DNA of 64,000 nucleotides from PALSA-1353 sp036267155 (GCA_036267155.1 DATAWP010000041.1:62001-126000), one strand, 5' to 3'; positions 51,526-62,288 are shown, counted from the stretch's first letter. Notes: generated by a model not told the origin, from the sequence alone. Numbers and translations: made by a program.

Positions 51526-52856
51526 TGGCTACTCATTCAAACCACCGTGGTTCCCTCGGCATCTGCCTGCTCGGCTGCGGTACCATTGGGACCGGCGTGG
51601 TTCGCATCATTCACGAACAGCGCGATCTCATCGCCCAGCGCACCGGTCTGAATCTCGAGCTGCGCCATATTGTCGAGCGCGATCCGGCCAAGACGCCGAC
51701 GTTTGCGCAGATTCCCATTCATCCCGATGCCGAGCGGGCCATTGATGATCCCAAGACGGACATCGTCATCGAGTTGATCGGCGGCACGGATGTCGCGGCC
51801 AAATTCGTCGAGCGCGCCCTGCGCCTCGGCAAACCCGTGGTCACGGCGAACAAAAGCCTCCTGGCAGCCCAAGGCGCTCATCTATTCGCGCTGGCGCGCA
51901 AGCACAACGCGTGCATCGGTTTCGAGGCGAGCTGCGGGGGCGGCATCCCCATCATCGCCGCCCTTACCCGCGACCTCGTCGCCAACCGCATCGACGCGCT
52001 CATCGGCATCGTCAACGGAACCTGCAATTTCGTCCTCACGCAAATGACGCGTAACGGCTGGTCGTACGCGCAAGCACTCACCGAGGCGCAAAAGCTCGGA
52101 TTCGCCGAGGCGAATCCGGTCATGGACGTTTCCGGCCGCGATTCGGCCCAAAAACTTTCCATCCTCGCCGGCCTGGCGTTCAACGCGCAGATCGCGGAGA
52201 GCAACATTTATCTGGAGGGAATCGACAAGCTGCAGGATGCGGACATCAAGTTTGCCGGTGAGTTGGGCTACATCGTAAAACTTTTGGCCATCGCTCGCCG
52301 GCACGGGAGCAAGATTTCTCTTCGCGTTCATCCGACGCTGATCAAACGCGATGATTTGCTGGCGGATGTCAACGGGAGTTTTAACGCCATCAGCGTGTAT
52401 GGCCATGCCCTGGGTCACGCCCTGTTCTACGGCCGCGGCGCCGGCCAGACGCCGACGGCCAGCGCGGTCGTGGCCGATGTGGTGAACGTCGCGCTGGGCG
52501 TCACCCCGCTGGCGTTCCGGCAGTTGAATATCTTTCCCGATCAGGTTCCTCCCGCCGACGTGCTGGCCGCGGAGGAATTCAATTGTCGATATTATCTCCG
52601 ATTGATGGCCCGCGACGAGCCGGGTGTATTGGCCCAGGTCACGCGAATTCTCGGTGAGAATGGCATCAGTCTCTCGGCGATTTTGCAGCACGAGACCAGC
52701 GATGGCCGAGTCGTGCCCGTCGTCATCACCACGCACCTCGCCCGCGAAGGATCGGTGCAGGCCGCGCTGAAGGAGATCGACAAGCTCCAGGCGATCGCCC
52801 CGCCGACGGTTTGTTTGCGGATTCTGGATCAGCCGAAGGAATTTGCCGGTGGGTGA
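51525..52856 (+). CDS. hom: Homoserine dehydrogenase
   Basis: Reduces aspartate semialdehyde to homoserine with NAD(P)H, the branch step to threonine and methionine. The 443 residues show the N-terminal Rossmann motif GCGTIG (17-22), the catalytic domain with FEASCGGGIPIIAALTRDLVANRIDALIGIVNGTCNFVLTQM and EANPVMDVSGRDSAQKLSIL, and a C-terminal ACT domain (YYLRLMARDEPGVLAQVTRILGENGISLSAILQH), which normally mediates threonine feedback. The 443 residues fit the monofunctional enzyme; no aspartokinase is fused. The start codon lies in a hairpin. Single-gene unit after the CCACAGATG repeat. Confidence 0.97.
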   Translation: MATHSNHRGSLGICLLGCGTIGTGVVRIIHEQRDLIAQRTGLNLELRHIVERDPAKTPTFAQIPIHPDAERAIDDPKTDIVIELIGGTDVAAKFVERALRLGKPVVTANKSLLAAQGAHLFALARKHNACIGFEASCGGGIPIIAALTRDLVANRIDALIGIVNGTCNFVLTQMTRNGWSYAQALTEAQKLGFAEANPVMDVSGRDSAQKLSILAGLAFNAQIAESNIYLEGIDKLQDADIKFAGELGYIVKLLAIARRHGSKISLRVHPTLIKRDDLLADVNGSFNAISVYGHALGHALFYGRGAGQTPTASAVVADVVNVALGVTPLAFRQLNIFPDQVPPADVLAAEEFNCRYYLRLMARDEPGVLAQVTRILGENGISLSAILQHETSDGRVVPVVITTHLAREGSVQAALKEIDKLQAIAPPTVCLRILDQPKEFAGG

Positions 52857-52932
52857 GACCGGCGACATTTGCCGTTTCCGGCGTCTGATGCATTGTGCCG
52901 ATTATCGGATATAATTCCCATTGAGGACGATC

Positions 52933-53169
52933 ATGGCGGCAGCGCAGCGCATCACGACGAAGGTATTGCCAGGCGGCCGGGTCGAAGTTGACATGCCCGG
53001 CCTGGTTGTGGGGCAAAGCGTCGATGTTCTGGTCATTCCGCATGCCTCTGAAGACCAGCGAAGGTCTTTCTTCGGATTTCTTCGCTCGCTTCCGAGCCGG
53101 CGCAGCAAGGCGGCGTGGGAGAAATTTGAAAAGGACTTTCAGGCGGAGCGCGATGGATGGAATCATTGA
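52933..53169 (+). CDS. Antitoxin of a PIN toxin-antitoxin pair (predicted)
   Basis: A 78-residue protein. The N-terminal part (QRITTKVLPGGRVEVDMPGLVVGQSVDVLVI) reads like an AbrB/MazE-type swapped-hairpin DNA-binding strand pattern, and the C-terminal part is charged and helical (SRRSKAAWEKFEKDFQAERDGWNH), the arrangement of antitoxins whose tail blocks the toxin. A TATAAT box lies at 52910-52915 and GAGGA sits before ATG 52933, so this start is preferred to 52921. Its 3' end overlaps the PIN gene by 13 bases. Function assigned mainly from context. Confidence 0.7.
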   Translation: MAAAQRITTKVLPGGRVEVDMPGLVVGQSVDVLVIPHASEDQRRSFFGFLRSLPSRRSKAAWEKFEKDFQAERDGWNH

Positions 53170-53609
53170 GCGTACCGGCGTCGGGCCGAATTTACCTTGA
53201 TGCCTCTGCGTTCATTTACAGCATCGAGCGTCATCCCGTGTTTGGACCGTTGCTGGATCCCATGTGGGCAGCCCTGGCAGCGAGCGCTGCGCAAATCATC
53301 ACCAGCGAATTGACGGTCCTGGAGAGCTTGGTCTTACCTTTGCGCGCGCGGGATCAAAAATCCTTGGTCATTTTTGAGCGGGCATTTGATGAATCGGGGC
53401 TTCAACTCCTTCCCGCAAGTCGATCGGTTATGCGATTGGCGGCTGAATTGAGGGCAAACCACTCCTCGCTACGAACTCCGGATGCCATCCATTTGGCAAC
53501 CGCTGAAATATACGCCGCGCAGTTCATCGTGACCAACGATGCGCGCATGCGGGACAAGACCGTCGTCCCCATCGTCATTTTGTCCGATTTAATAACAAGC
53601 GGTTCTTGA
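53157..53609 (+). CDS. PIN-domain toxin, VapC-like
   Basis: A 150-residue PIN RNase. The acidic active-site residues are in place: D15 (IYLDASAFIYSIE), E51 in ITSELTVLES, D109 (RTPDAIHLATA) and D128 (VTNDARM). VapC toxins cleave RNA, often tRNA or rRNA; the target here is unknown. It overlaps the antitoxin-like gene, the usual order with antitoxin first, and lies between hom and the phosphoglycerate mutase gene, whose ATG follows 7 bases after its stop. Confidence 0.85.
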   Translation: MESLSVPASGRIYLDASAFIYSIERHPVFGPLLDPMWAALAASAAQIITSELTVLESLVLPLRARDQKSLVIFERAFDESGLQLLPASRSVMRLAAELRANHSSLRTPDAIHLATAEIYAAQFIVTNDARMRDKTVVPIVILSDLITSGS

Positions 53610-53616
53610 TTCCACC

Positions 53617-54813
53617 ATGCGATACGCCATCATCATCCCCGACGGCGCGGCCGATGAGCCGCTGAAGGAACTCGGCGGCAAGACGCCGTTGGAGGCGGCC
53701 GACACTCCGAATATGGATCGCATCGCCATGGAGGGCCGGCTGGGAACCGTGCGGACCGTGCCGGAGGGATTCGAGAGCGGCAGCGATGTCGCAACCATGT
53801 GCCTGCTCGGATATGACCCGCATGTCTATCACACCGGGCGAGCGCCGCTGGAGGCGGCCGCGCAACGCATTCCGCTGTCTCCGACCGACTGGGTTTTTCG
53901 CTGCAACCTCGTGACCGTCATCGGCGGAATCATGAAAGACCATTCGGCCGGTGGAATCACGGATGCCGAGGCCAAACGGCTGATTACCGATCTGTCAGAC
54001 CATTTGAAATTGCCGGGATTTGAGTTTCACACGGGCGTAAGCTATCGCAATCTGCTGGTCTATCGTGGCCAACAGGAGTTTGATGTAACGACTAGGCCTC
54101 CGCATGAAATTCCCGAGGAGCCGATCGCCCGAAATCTGCCCAAAGGCAATGGAAGCGAAATTCTTCGGAATATCATGGATGAATCGGCCGTTCTGCTGGT
54201 GGATCATGAAGTCAACCGGGCACGGAGGAAGGCTGGTCGCAATCCGGCCACGCAGGTTTGGCTTTGGGGACAGGGACATGCGCCGAATATGCCGAAGTTC
54301 AAGCAGAAATTCGGCATCGGAAGCGGGTGCATGATTACTGGCGTCGACCTTCTGCGCGGATTGGCGGCGCTGTTGGGATGGGATGTTCACGAAGTCGATG
54401 GAATGACCAGTTTTCACGATACGAATTATGCCGGCCAAGGCCGCGAGACGGCCGGGATGCTGGACAAATACGAACTGGTTTTCAGTCACATCGAAGCGCC
54501 CGACGAGGCAAGCCATCAGGCGGACTGGAAAACGAAGGTTCAGGCAATTGAGCACATCGACAAATTCGTTGTCGGGCCGGTGTTGGAAAAACTAAGGACG
54601 TTCGGGCAGTGGCGAATTCTCGTGATGCCGGATCATCCGACGAACATCGGAACGCGCAAGCATGGATATGCGCCGACCCTCTTTGCGATGGCGGGGACCG
54701 GAGTGAGGAAGGCCGGGAGTTTGGCGTATAGCGAAAAGAATGCGGCCGCCAGCGGTCTGTTTATCGAGCGGGGACATGAGTTGATGGAATATTTTTTAAG
54801 AGGGGGCGGTTAA
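53617..54813 (+). CDS. apgM: 2,3-bisphosphoglycerate-independent phosphoglycerate mutase, archaeal type
   Basis: Interconverts 3- and 2-phosphoglycerate in glycolysis. 398 residues with the alkaline-phosphatase fold: the N-terminal metal motif IIPDGAADEPL, the catalytic Ser region ESGSDVATMCLLGYDPH, AAQRIPLSPTDWVFRCNL, and the closing metal ligands in HIEAPDEASHQAD and MPDHPTNIGTRKHGYAP. This is the ApgM branch first known from Archaea, different from the 510-residue GpmI type and the cofactor-dependent GpmA. It starts 7 bases after the toxin gene stop. The + strand turns G-rich here. Confidence 0.93.
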   Translation: MRYAIIIPDGAADEPLKELGGKTPLEAADTPNMDRIAMEGRLGTVRTVPEGFESGSDVATMCLLGYDPHVYHTGRAPLEAAAQRIPLSPTDWVFRCNLVTVIGGIMKDHSAGGITDAEAKRLITDLSDHLKLPGFEFHTGVSYRNLLVYRGQQEFDVTTRPPHEIPEEPIARNLPKGNGSEILRNIMDESAVLLVDHEVNRARRKAGRNPATQVWLWGQGHAPNMPKFKQKFGIGSGCMITGVDLLRGLAALLGWDVHEVDGMTSFHDTNYAGQGRETAGMLDKYELVFSHIEAPDEASHQADWKTKVQAIEHIDKFVVGPVLEKLRTFGQWRILVMPDHPTNIGTRKHGYAPTLFAMAGTGVRKAGSLAYSEKNAAASGLFIERGHELMEYFLRGGG

Positions 54814-54845
54814 GGCATGTTCAGCGCGGGTGTGGCATTCGAAGA

Positions 54846-54867
54846 CCGTGGGATGGCCATCCCGCGG
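54846..54867. repeat. GGATGG-core hairpin between apgM and tilS
   Basis: CCGTGGGATGG is followed directly by CCATCCCGCGG, a 22-base palindrome with one G-T pair. It lies 32 bases after the apgM stop and 27 bases after the tilS stop (minus strand), so it may serve both as a bidirectional terminator. Confidence 0.6.
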
Positions 54868-54894
54868 CTTTCGCGGGGAATCCGAGACCGGACT

Positions 54895-55800
54895 CTATTG
54901 CCGAGTGATCCAGCCGCGGCGGCGACCGATTTTTGTGTGCGCCGGGAACAACTGCGTCTTGGGCGTGGCGGCGTCGGCGGCCATTTCACGCAGACGATCC
55001 AAAACGTCTGGGGGCAAATCCGCGGCCCCTTGCCCCTGCGACACGAGCCATCGCCGGGCCGATTCCCGCCCCAGCATCCGCGGCAAATCGGCCAGGATTT
55101 TCGCTGGAAATCTTGCCTCCAGCTTCGGCGCATTCTGGCCGATCCATTGCCGGTATCGCGCACAGGTTCGCCCCAGCGCCAGCAGCAGATCGTGCAGATC
55201 TTGGCGCGAATCGAGGAACTTGCGGACGCGGTTTCGGGCGTACCGGTCGGATTGGTTGCTCGCATCCTCACGCCAAGTCTGCCCGCGAGCGGCGAGGAAT
55301 TCACGCAACTCCGATCGGCGGACGTTCAGCAGCGGACGCAACATCGTCAGGCCGCTGATCTGCCGGCGCGGCGACATTCCCGCCAAACCGGCCGGACCCG
55401 AGCCACGAAGCAGCCGCAAAAAGATCGTCTCCGCCTGATCGTCAGCCTGGTGGGCCAGGATGACGCCGAGAAGATTTTCGTGGGCAACGACCCGGCGGAA
55501 TAATTCGATGCGAATGGCGCGGTATCGGGCCGAAAGGTTTTTCGGAAGCGAGGTCATTTGCGGCTCAATTTCGTCCCGGCGGGAAAGAGTGGACGCAAGC
55601 GATAGCCGCGCGGACAAGTCGAATACGAAGCGGGCGTCGTCGGCACTGGCTTGGCCGCGGGTTTGGTGATCGAGGTGAACGACGTGGAGAAACAGATCGC
55701 GACGGTCGTGGAGCAGATGAAGAAGTGCGACGCTGTCGGCGCCGCCGCTGACGGCGACGGACCAGCGACCGGGAGGGACTTGGAACGCGCCGGGAATCAC
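54895..55800 (-). CDS. tilS: tRNA(Ile)-lysidine synthetase
   Basis: Modifies the wobble C of tRNA-Ile(CAU) to lysidine with ATP so that it reads AUA. The 301-residue protein has the P-loop SGGADS at 18-23 and the conserved HLDHQTRGQASADDARFV, GVILAHQADDQAETIFLRLLRGSGPAGLAGM and a Cys-less REDASNQSDRYARNRVR segment. At 301 residues it is on the short side and corresponds to the core enzyme without the long C-terminal domain of the E. coli protein. The start is GTG at 55800; no earlier in-frame ATG fits. Essential gene in most bacteria. Single unit. Confidence 0.93.
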   Translation of the reverse strand: MIPGAFQVPPGRWSVAVSGGADSVALLHLLHDRRDLFLHVVHLDHQTRGQASADDARFVFDLSARLSLASTLSRRDEIEPQMTSLPKNLSARYRAIRIELFRRVVAHENLLGVILAHQADDQAETIFLRLLRGSGPAGLAGMSPRRQISGLTMLRPLLNVRRSELREFLAARGQTWREDASNQSDRYARNRVRKFLDSRQDLHDLLLALGRTCARYRQWIGQNAPKLEARFPAKILADLPRMLGRESARRWLVSQGQGAADLPPDVLDRLREMAADAATPKTQLFPAHTKIGRRRGWITRQ

Positions 55801-55874
55801 ACGTATATGTTACATGGAAAAAGCCCACGGCGGCGCCATGGACTTTCGAAAGCCGCCGAATTCGAACTGAACGG

Positions 55875-56729
55875 CTATTTTGCCCGCCGCCGTTTCAGCA
55901 GTGCCATGCCGGCCAGACCGAGCAGCGAAACGCTGGCCGGTTCCGGAACGGACGCTGGCGTGCCGGTGATGCTGATGTTGTCGAAGCGCCAGTTGCCGGA
56001 GTTGTTGTTGTAGTCTCCGCCGCCGGCGGCGGCATAATTGGTGTCGCTGGCGCCGAGATAGTTCGGGTCTGTCGCGACCGGACGGACCGATACCAATTCG
56101 ACCTCGAAGTTCGGATCGTTATTCGCGCCCGCGATACCGCTCAAATCCATGGAGATTTCCGGCTCGCTGGCGGCCCCGCCGTAGTAGTCGTTTGGCGTCG
56201 CGATGAGGTCGGAGCCAAAGTTCGACCAAGTGGAGCCGCCGTCAAGACTGTATCGCGCCTGCAAATTCGCCACGCCCTGAGTGGTGCAATACCAATCGAA
56301 TGACAGGCCGATGTTGCTATAGCCAGCCGTGCTGACGTTGAATTGGGCGCCCTGGGTGTAGTCCGGAGCCGAGTTGTTCCAACCATTGGCGTTGCCGGCG
56401 CCGGCGTTCTTGGCGTTGCTGTTTCCGCGGATGCGCCAGGTATCTTCGGTGAAACTCGAATCGGCCGTGCCTGAAGTGCTGACAACGTCGGCCGCCGCCG
56501 TCGAGCCGGGGCCTTCGCCGTTTGCGTAGGTATAGCTGTTGGTCATGCCCAACTGGGTCGCGGTCGCGTCGCCCGTCACATCGGTGGACGGAGCGGGCGT
56601 ATCGTCCGGCCCGGAATTCGTTGCGCTGAAGCTCCATTCGGCGATGATGCTGCTGGCCGACGCGGTATGCACTCCGAATGCGGCAAATGCCATGGCGGCG
56701 AACGCACACAGTGCTTTGGGTGATTTCAT
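55875..56729 (-). CDS. PEP-CTERM protein
   Basis: A 284-residue secreted protein with a signal peptide (ALCAFAAMAFAAFGVHTASA), a beta-sandwich-like domain (FSLSFDWYCTT-like region, YSLDGGSTWSNFGSDLIA) and a C-terminal PEP-CTERM signal: VPEPASVSLLGLAGMALL followed by KRRRAK. ATG 56729 is preferred to the longer frame from 56762 because it gives a normal signal peptide. Probably anchored or secreted by an exosortase system not in the window. Confidence 0.87.
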   Translation of the reverse strand: MKSPKALCAFAAMAFAAFGVHTASASSIIAEWSFSATNSGPDDTPAPSTDVTGDATATQLGMTNSYTYANGEGPGSTAAADVVSTSGTADSSFTEDTWRIRGNSNAKNAGAGNANGWNNSAPDYTQGAQFNVSTAGYSNIGLSFDWYCTTQGVANLQARYSLDGGSTWSNFGSDLIATPNDYYGGAASEPEISMDLSGIAGANNDPNFEVELVSVRPVATDPNYLGASDTNYAAAGGGDYNNNSGNWRFDNISITGTPASVPEPASVSLLGLAGMALLKRRRAK

Positions 56730-56959
56730 AAAGGATTCTCCCACCCCGGATTTCGGGGACAATTCAGAAGGAGCCAGGCGGGAGACGCCTTCCGAACATC
56801 TCGGAATCGTCCGCTCCCATCCTGCCGATTACCTCGCCGCAAAAACGCGCGGCGATTCTGTAAACGGCGAAGGCCGATTCTAGGAAGATCTGTGAGCGGG
56901 CAATCAGCGGTGAGTTATGCGCAAAATAATAATCGGTTAACGAATAATTAAGGCGATTT

Positions 56960-59068
56960 TCATTGGGCGCTTGCGAGATCGGTCCCTTTCGGGCCGCGCG
57001 CCAGGGCTTTGACGATCCGCCGCAGCGGCGCTTGCCAATCTCCGAGCTTTTGCTGGCGGAATAGGCGCATCGTGGGATACCAGGGCGAGTCGTCCCGATC
57101 CAAAAGCCAGCGCCAATCCGGCACCGCCGAAAGCAAAACCCAAACCGGTTTTCCCATCGCGCCCGCCAAGTGGGCAACGGCGGTGTCGGAGCAGATGACC
57201 AGATCGAGATTGGCGATCACCGCGGCGGTGTCGGCGAAGTCCTGCATCTCGGCGGTCCAATCGGCGATCTGAAACCCGGCCGGGGGATCGACGGCCTCGG
57301 CGGCGGCGGGGCCTTTCTGCAAACTGCAAAACCAAGTGTTCGCCACGGCGGCCAGCGGCGAAAGCGCGGCTAATCCCGGTGCGCGATCGGCATTGTCCTT
57401 GAAATCCGCTTTGCCGGACCAGGCCAGGCCGATCTTGATCCGCCCGTCCGCCGGCACGCGCGGCCGCCAACGCTCGACCAGCGCGGGATCGGCGAAAAGA
57501 TAGGGAACGTTCGCCGGAATATTCTGCACTGTGGTGTCGAACAATCGCGGAAGGCTGCCGACTGGACATTGCACGTCAAATTGCGGAATCTGTTCCGGCG
57601 GCGAGATGATCTCTTCCAGACCGGGGATCGTCTGAAACAGACGCCGCAGTTCGGGAAACGCGGCGAGAATCGGTTTGCCGCCGCGTTGGCAAATAATCGG
57701 AATGTAGCGGGCGAACTGGATGCAATCGCCGAAGCCTTGTTCGCAATCGAGAAGAATCCGCAGGTTTTTGAGGTCGCCGCCGTCCCACAAATGGCCATGC
57801 GAATATCGGGCGGGCGTGGGAAGAACGTTGGACTTCCAGCGCGCTTCATAACCCACCCAACCCTCGCGGAATTCACCTTTGAGAAGTTGGAGCAGGCTGA
57901 GATTCCACTGGGCCAGGGGAAAATCGGGCTGAACGGACAGCGCTTGCGAGAAATAATCGACAGCTTTGTCGATCTGCCCAAGCTGATGGTGAATCGCACC
58001 GAGCGTATTGAACAGTCGATGGTCCGTATATCCGAGGGATCTGGCCTTCAGACACGCGGCGATCGCTTCGTCGCGCTTACTCAGTTCGAGCAATGCGAGA
58101 CCGAGATGGTAATGCACCTGCGCGTTGGGCTCGATTTCGAGCGATCGGTTCAGCGCCTCGATCGCTTCGTCGAATGCCTTCATTTCGAGCAGAACATTGC
58201 CTAGTTCGTGGTATGCCTGCGGAAACCGTTGCTCAAGGGAAATCGCGCGGCGCAACGCATCGGCCGATTCGTCGAGGCGCAGTTGCCGGTGCAAGGCTCG
58301 GCCAAGGTTGTACCACCCGTGGGCGGAATCCGGCTGCAGCGCCAAAGCCCGCCGCGCCAACTCGATGGCCTCGTCGAGAGCAGTTCCGTCGCAAAGCAGG
58401 CCGGATAGATTCTGCAAGGCTTCGGGATATTCCGGGCGGATGGACAGGGCCGCGCGATACGACGCGATAGCTTCGTCGGTCCGATTCAGTTTGAGCAGCG
58501 CGTTTCCGAGAGTTAAATGAGTCGGCGCAAAATCCGCCCGCAGGGCCAAAGCCTTGCGGAGCGTTTCGATGGCCTGTTCCTGCTGGCCACCCTGCGACAG
58601 CGCGCTGCCGAGCGAGTCGAGGATTTTGAAATTTTCGGGAGCCGCCCCCGCCGCGGTTTGCAGCGATTCCACGGCCTGGTTGAATTTCCCGATTCTGGCC
58701 AGGGCCATGCCAAGGTTGGCGTGAGCATCCAGTAAATCCGGCTTGAGCAGAAGAGCGCGTTGAAATACGTCGATGGCTTCATCAAGCCGCCCCAGCGTTG
58801 CCAGCGCAGCGCCCAGGCTTGTTTGATATTGCGCGGATGTAGGGTTCTGCGCGATCGCCTGGCGAATATAATTCAGCGCCGTTTCGCCCTGGCCCACCTG
58901 GTTTGACAGAACGCCCAACAGGTGCAGCGCATGGGGGTTGCTCGGGTCGGCCGAAAGAACCTGCCGGTAAATCGTCTCCGCCTCCCGCAGGCGACCGCCC
59001 TGGTGGTGTTGAACGGCAAGGTCCAGGGCCTGCTGAACGGTCATCGTTGTGGAAGTCGGACTGTTCAT
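56960..59068 (-). CDS. TPR protein with C-terminal glycosyltransferase-like domain
   Basis: A 702-residue protein. Residues about 10-380 form about ten TPR units (AETIYRQVLSADPSNPHALHLLG and similar, each 34 residues, with the W/A/G/Y/F pattern). From about 420 it has a Rossmann-like GT9/GT41-type domain: DCEQGFGDCIQFARYIPII, IKIGLAWSGKADFKDN, DLVICSDTAVAHLAGAMGKPVWVLL and RDDSPWYPTMRLFRQ. This layout is that of bacterial TPR-glycosyltransferases related to OGT or heptosyltransferases; donor and acceptor are unknown. Six bases on each side of the start codon (59061-59075) form a perfect palindrome. It has an alternative start at 59044. Confidence 0.87.
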   Translation of the reverse strand: MNSPTSTTMTVQQALDLAVQHHQGGRLREAETIYRQVLSADPSNPHALHLLGVLSNQVGQGETALNYIRQAIAQNPTSAQYQTSLGAALATLGRLDEAIDVFQRALLLKPDLLDAHANLGMALARIGKFNQAVESLQTAAGAAPENFKILDSLGSALSQGGQQEQAIETLRKALALRADFAPTHLTLGNALLKLNRTDEAIASYRAALSIRPEYPEALQNLSGLLCDGTALDEAIELARRALALQPDSAHGWYNLGRALHRQLRLDESADALRRAISLEQRFPQAYHELGNVLLEMKAFDEAIEALNRSLEIEPNAQVHYHLGLALLELSKRDEAIAACLKARSLGYTDHRLFNTLGAIHHQLGQIDKAVDYFSQALSVQPDFPLAQWNLSLLQLLKGEFREGWVGYEARWKSNVLPTPARYSHGHLWDGGDLKNLRILLDCEQGFGDCIQFARYIPIICQRGGKPILAAFPELRRLFQTIPGLEEIISPPEQIPQFDVQCPVGSLPRLFDTTVQNIPANVPYLFADPALVERWRPRVPADGRIKIGLAWSGKADFKDNADRAPGLAALSPLAAVANTWFCSLQKGPAAAEAVDPPAGFQIADWTAEMQDFADTAAVIANLDLVICSDTAVAHLAGAMGKPVWVLLSAVPDWRWLLDRDDSPWYPTMRLFRQQKLGDWQAPLRRIVKALARGPKGTDLASAQ

Positions 59069-59159
59069 GGAACAGCGTCAGGCTAACGATTTTGTATCGC
59101 GGAGGGAAATCCCGCGGAGCGCGCGCTGAATAGAACCGGCGCGAAATCCGGGGACTTAT

Positions 59160-60542
<1,383 letters not shown>

Positions 60543-60631
60543 TGACTTTCAGTTCCTTGGAGGGCCTGGTCAAGGGCCCGGCAATCGGTGTTACACAAAG
60601 ACAAACGCCCACGTATTCGAAACTTAACGTC

Positions 60632-60645
60632 TCGATAAGTATCGA
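60632..60645 (-). promoter_or_regulatory. Palindrome upstream of clpX
   Basis: TCGATAAGTATCGA has 6-base arms TCGATA/TATCGA. It lies 90 bases before clpX, in the only gene-free stretch of about 275 bases between clpX and the SHOCT gene. Nothing else was recognised in that stretch. It may be an operator, but a single short palindrome is weak evidence. Confidence 0.3.
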
Positions 60646-60817
60646 ACATTCCGGGGTGGAGACTTGACCGTCAATCCGCTCCGAATGGTCATCTTATAGA
60701 ACAAAATGTGGAAAGTGAAAAGGCAAATTGAGCTATGACGGAAATTCTTTTCAATTCCGAGTTTAAGGACGTTGTCCGATACGGTTATCGGTCGCAGGGC
60801 GGGCTCGGCCGCAAATG

Positions 60818-61210
60818 CTAGCCGGACCCTTTGGGGCCGACGCTGGGCGGCTTCTTGACCGCGTCTTTTTCGGCCGCACGCTGGGCGGCGGCTACGACCT
60901 TGTCCCGGGCGTGCTGAAATTCCGCATCGGAAATCTTCCCCGCGCGATGAAGCTGCCGCAGGTCGCCAAGTGTAAAACCCATCGCCGGAATGTCGGAATC
61001 ATACAGGCCCCACAGTCGCTTGCGCAGCCACATCACCAAATACGCGCCGGCCAGCACGACGATCAGCAACAAGATGCAGGCGAAGACAATGCTCAGCGGA
61101 TCCGAATCAGCCAAGTTGGATTCCACTCCCGCTACCGGCATCGTCCAGACTTTAAGAGCCGGCGCGGCGCGGGTCAAACGCGAATCGCGGGCTTGCCCAT
61201 ACGCCGTCAT
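60818..61210 (-). CDS. Membrane protein with SHOCT-like C-terminus
   Basis: 130 residues: a short N-terminal part, one transmembrane helix (SIVFACILLLIVVLAGAYLVM), then a SHOCT-like segment (FTLGDLRQLHRAGKISDAEFQHARDKVV) and a basic/Ala-rich tail. SHOCT motifs are short helical units found at the ends of many membrane or oligomerising proteins; role unknown. ATG at 61210 is used; M at 61141 would remove the first 23 residues. Divergent from the CrtC-like gene by only about 20 bases. Confidence 0.65.
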   Translation of the reverse strand: MTAYGQARDSRLTRAAPALKVWTMPVAGVESNLADSDPLSIVFACILLLIVVLAGAYLVMWLRKRLWGLYDSDIPAMGFTLGDLRQLHRAGKISDAEFQHARDKVVAAAQRAAEKDAVKKPPSVGPKGSG

Positions 61211-61229
61211 CCCGCTCTGATATGAGGCG

Positions 61230-62288
61230 ATGGCGACATTGAATCTATTCGATTCCCTGCCCCCCTCGCGAGCTGATGAACGGCATCACATCCGCGCGCC
61301 CGGCGGATATGAATGGTGGGAATTCGAAGCCCATGACCCGGCCCAGGGCATTCGAGTTTTTCTGAGCTTCCACGATGGATTTGCTTTTCACCCGGAATAT
61401 GTCGGGCGATATGACGCCTATCGCCGCCGCCCCACGGTGCGAAATCCACCCGTTCCGAGCCAATACCCCTGCGTGCAATGCTCGGTCTACGAAAACGGAA
61501 TTCCTTCGGGCAGGTCCACGATGCCTTTGCCGACCGGCGCGTTTCAAGCCGACCCAGCGGCAAACACCCTGACGGTCGGCGCTCATCGTCTCGAATTCGG
61601 GGCATCGGAAACAAATGTGAAAATAGACTTCCCCGAGCCGGCGATGTCGCTTGAGCTGGTCTTTCGACCACGATCATTCTCGCAGCCGATGGAGCAAGCT
61701 GTGCCATGCCGTCAGACGGCACTCGCGGAGCATCGTTGGGTATTGGCCCAGCCGCTGTGCGAAGTTGAGGGTGGGATTCGGCTCGGTGGTCGGAACATCG
61801 GCTTCCATGGACTGGGATATCACGACCATTATTACGGCACCGCCGCTGTCGATCCGTCCTTGGGGCAGTGGATGCGCGGCCGCGCGATTTCGCCGGGCCG
61901 GTCCGTCGCATTTCAGGTGACAAGAGAACACGCGAGCGGACTCGACCAATTCATCGCCGCGGCCGCGGACGAATCGGGCGTTCGGGCGCTTGAATCCGTT
62001 CCATTCGGCATCAACTGGGACAAGCGAACGTTTCGCGGTTTGGTCTATCCATCAGCGGTCCAGTTCGGACAATCGCTGATCCTGCGACGGCCGCGCAGGA
62101 TCGATTCCTCGCCCACGTCGCTGCTGCTTGCATTCGATGCTTATCTCGACGGCGAATCATGCGAAACCTGGGCTCAGATCGTTTATCCATCCCGGCTGCA
62201 CAAGCGCCCGGTTTACTGCGAAATGGTCGATTGGCTGGCGGGCAGACAAACGAAAATTTTCCCCGTGCCGTCGTCTGTATCCAGATGA
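61230..62288 (+). CDS. CrtC/AttH-like carotenoid-hydratase-family protein
   Basis: A 352-residue protein of the lipocalin-like CrtC/AttH family (hydroxyneurosporene synthase). Landmarks are GYEWWEFEAHDPAQGIRVFLSFHDGFAF near the N-terminus, GFHGLGYHDHYYGTAAV, which matches the conserved H-x-D-H-x-x-G element, and SVAFQVTREHASG. Such proteins include carotenoid 1,2-hydratases and secreted hydroxysteroid-like binders. No signal peptide is obvious. Its 3' end overlaps the convergent sorbosone-dehydrogenase-like gene by 76 bases. No carotenoid gene is near, so a lipid-binding or hydratase role is only family-based. Confidence 0.75.
   Translation: MATLNLFDSLPPSRADERHHIRAPGGYEWWEFEAHDPAQGIRVFLSFHDGFAFHPEYVGRYDAYRRRPTVRNPPVPSQYPCVQCSVYENGIPSGRSTMPLPTGAFQADPAANTLTVGAHRLEFGASETNVKIDFPEPAMSLELVFRPRSFSQPMEQAVPCRQTALAEHRWVLAQPLCEVEGGIRLGGRNIGFHGLGYHDHYYGTAAVDPSLGQWMRGRAISPGRSVAFQVTREHASGLDQFIAAAADESGVRALESVPFGINWDKRTFRGLVYPSAVQFGQSLILRRPRRIDSSPTSLLLAFDAYLDGESCETWAQIVYPSRLHKRPVYCEMVDWLAGRQTKIFPVPSSVSR

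Noticed and set aside
59061..59075. Palindrome CTGTTC/GAACAG around the start codon of the TPR-glycosyltransferase
   Set aside because: Six-base arms are easily found by chance and nothing else supports a regulatory role.
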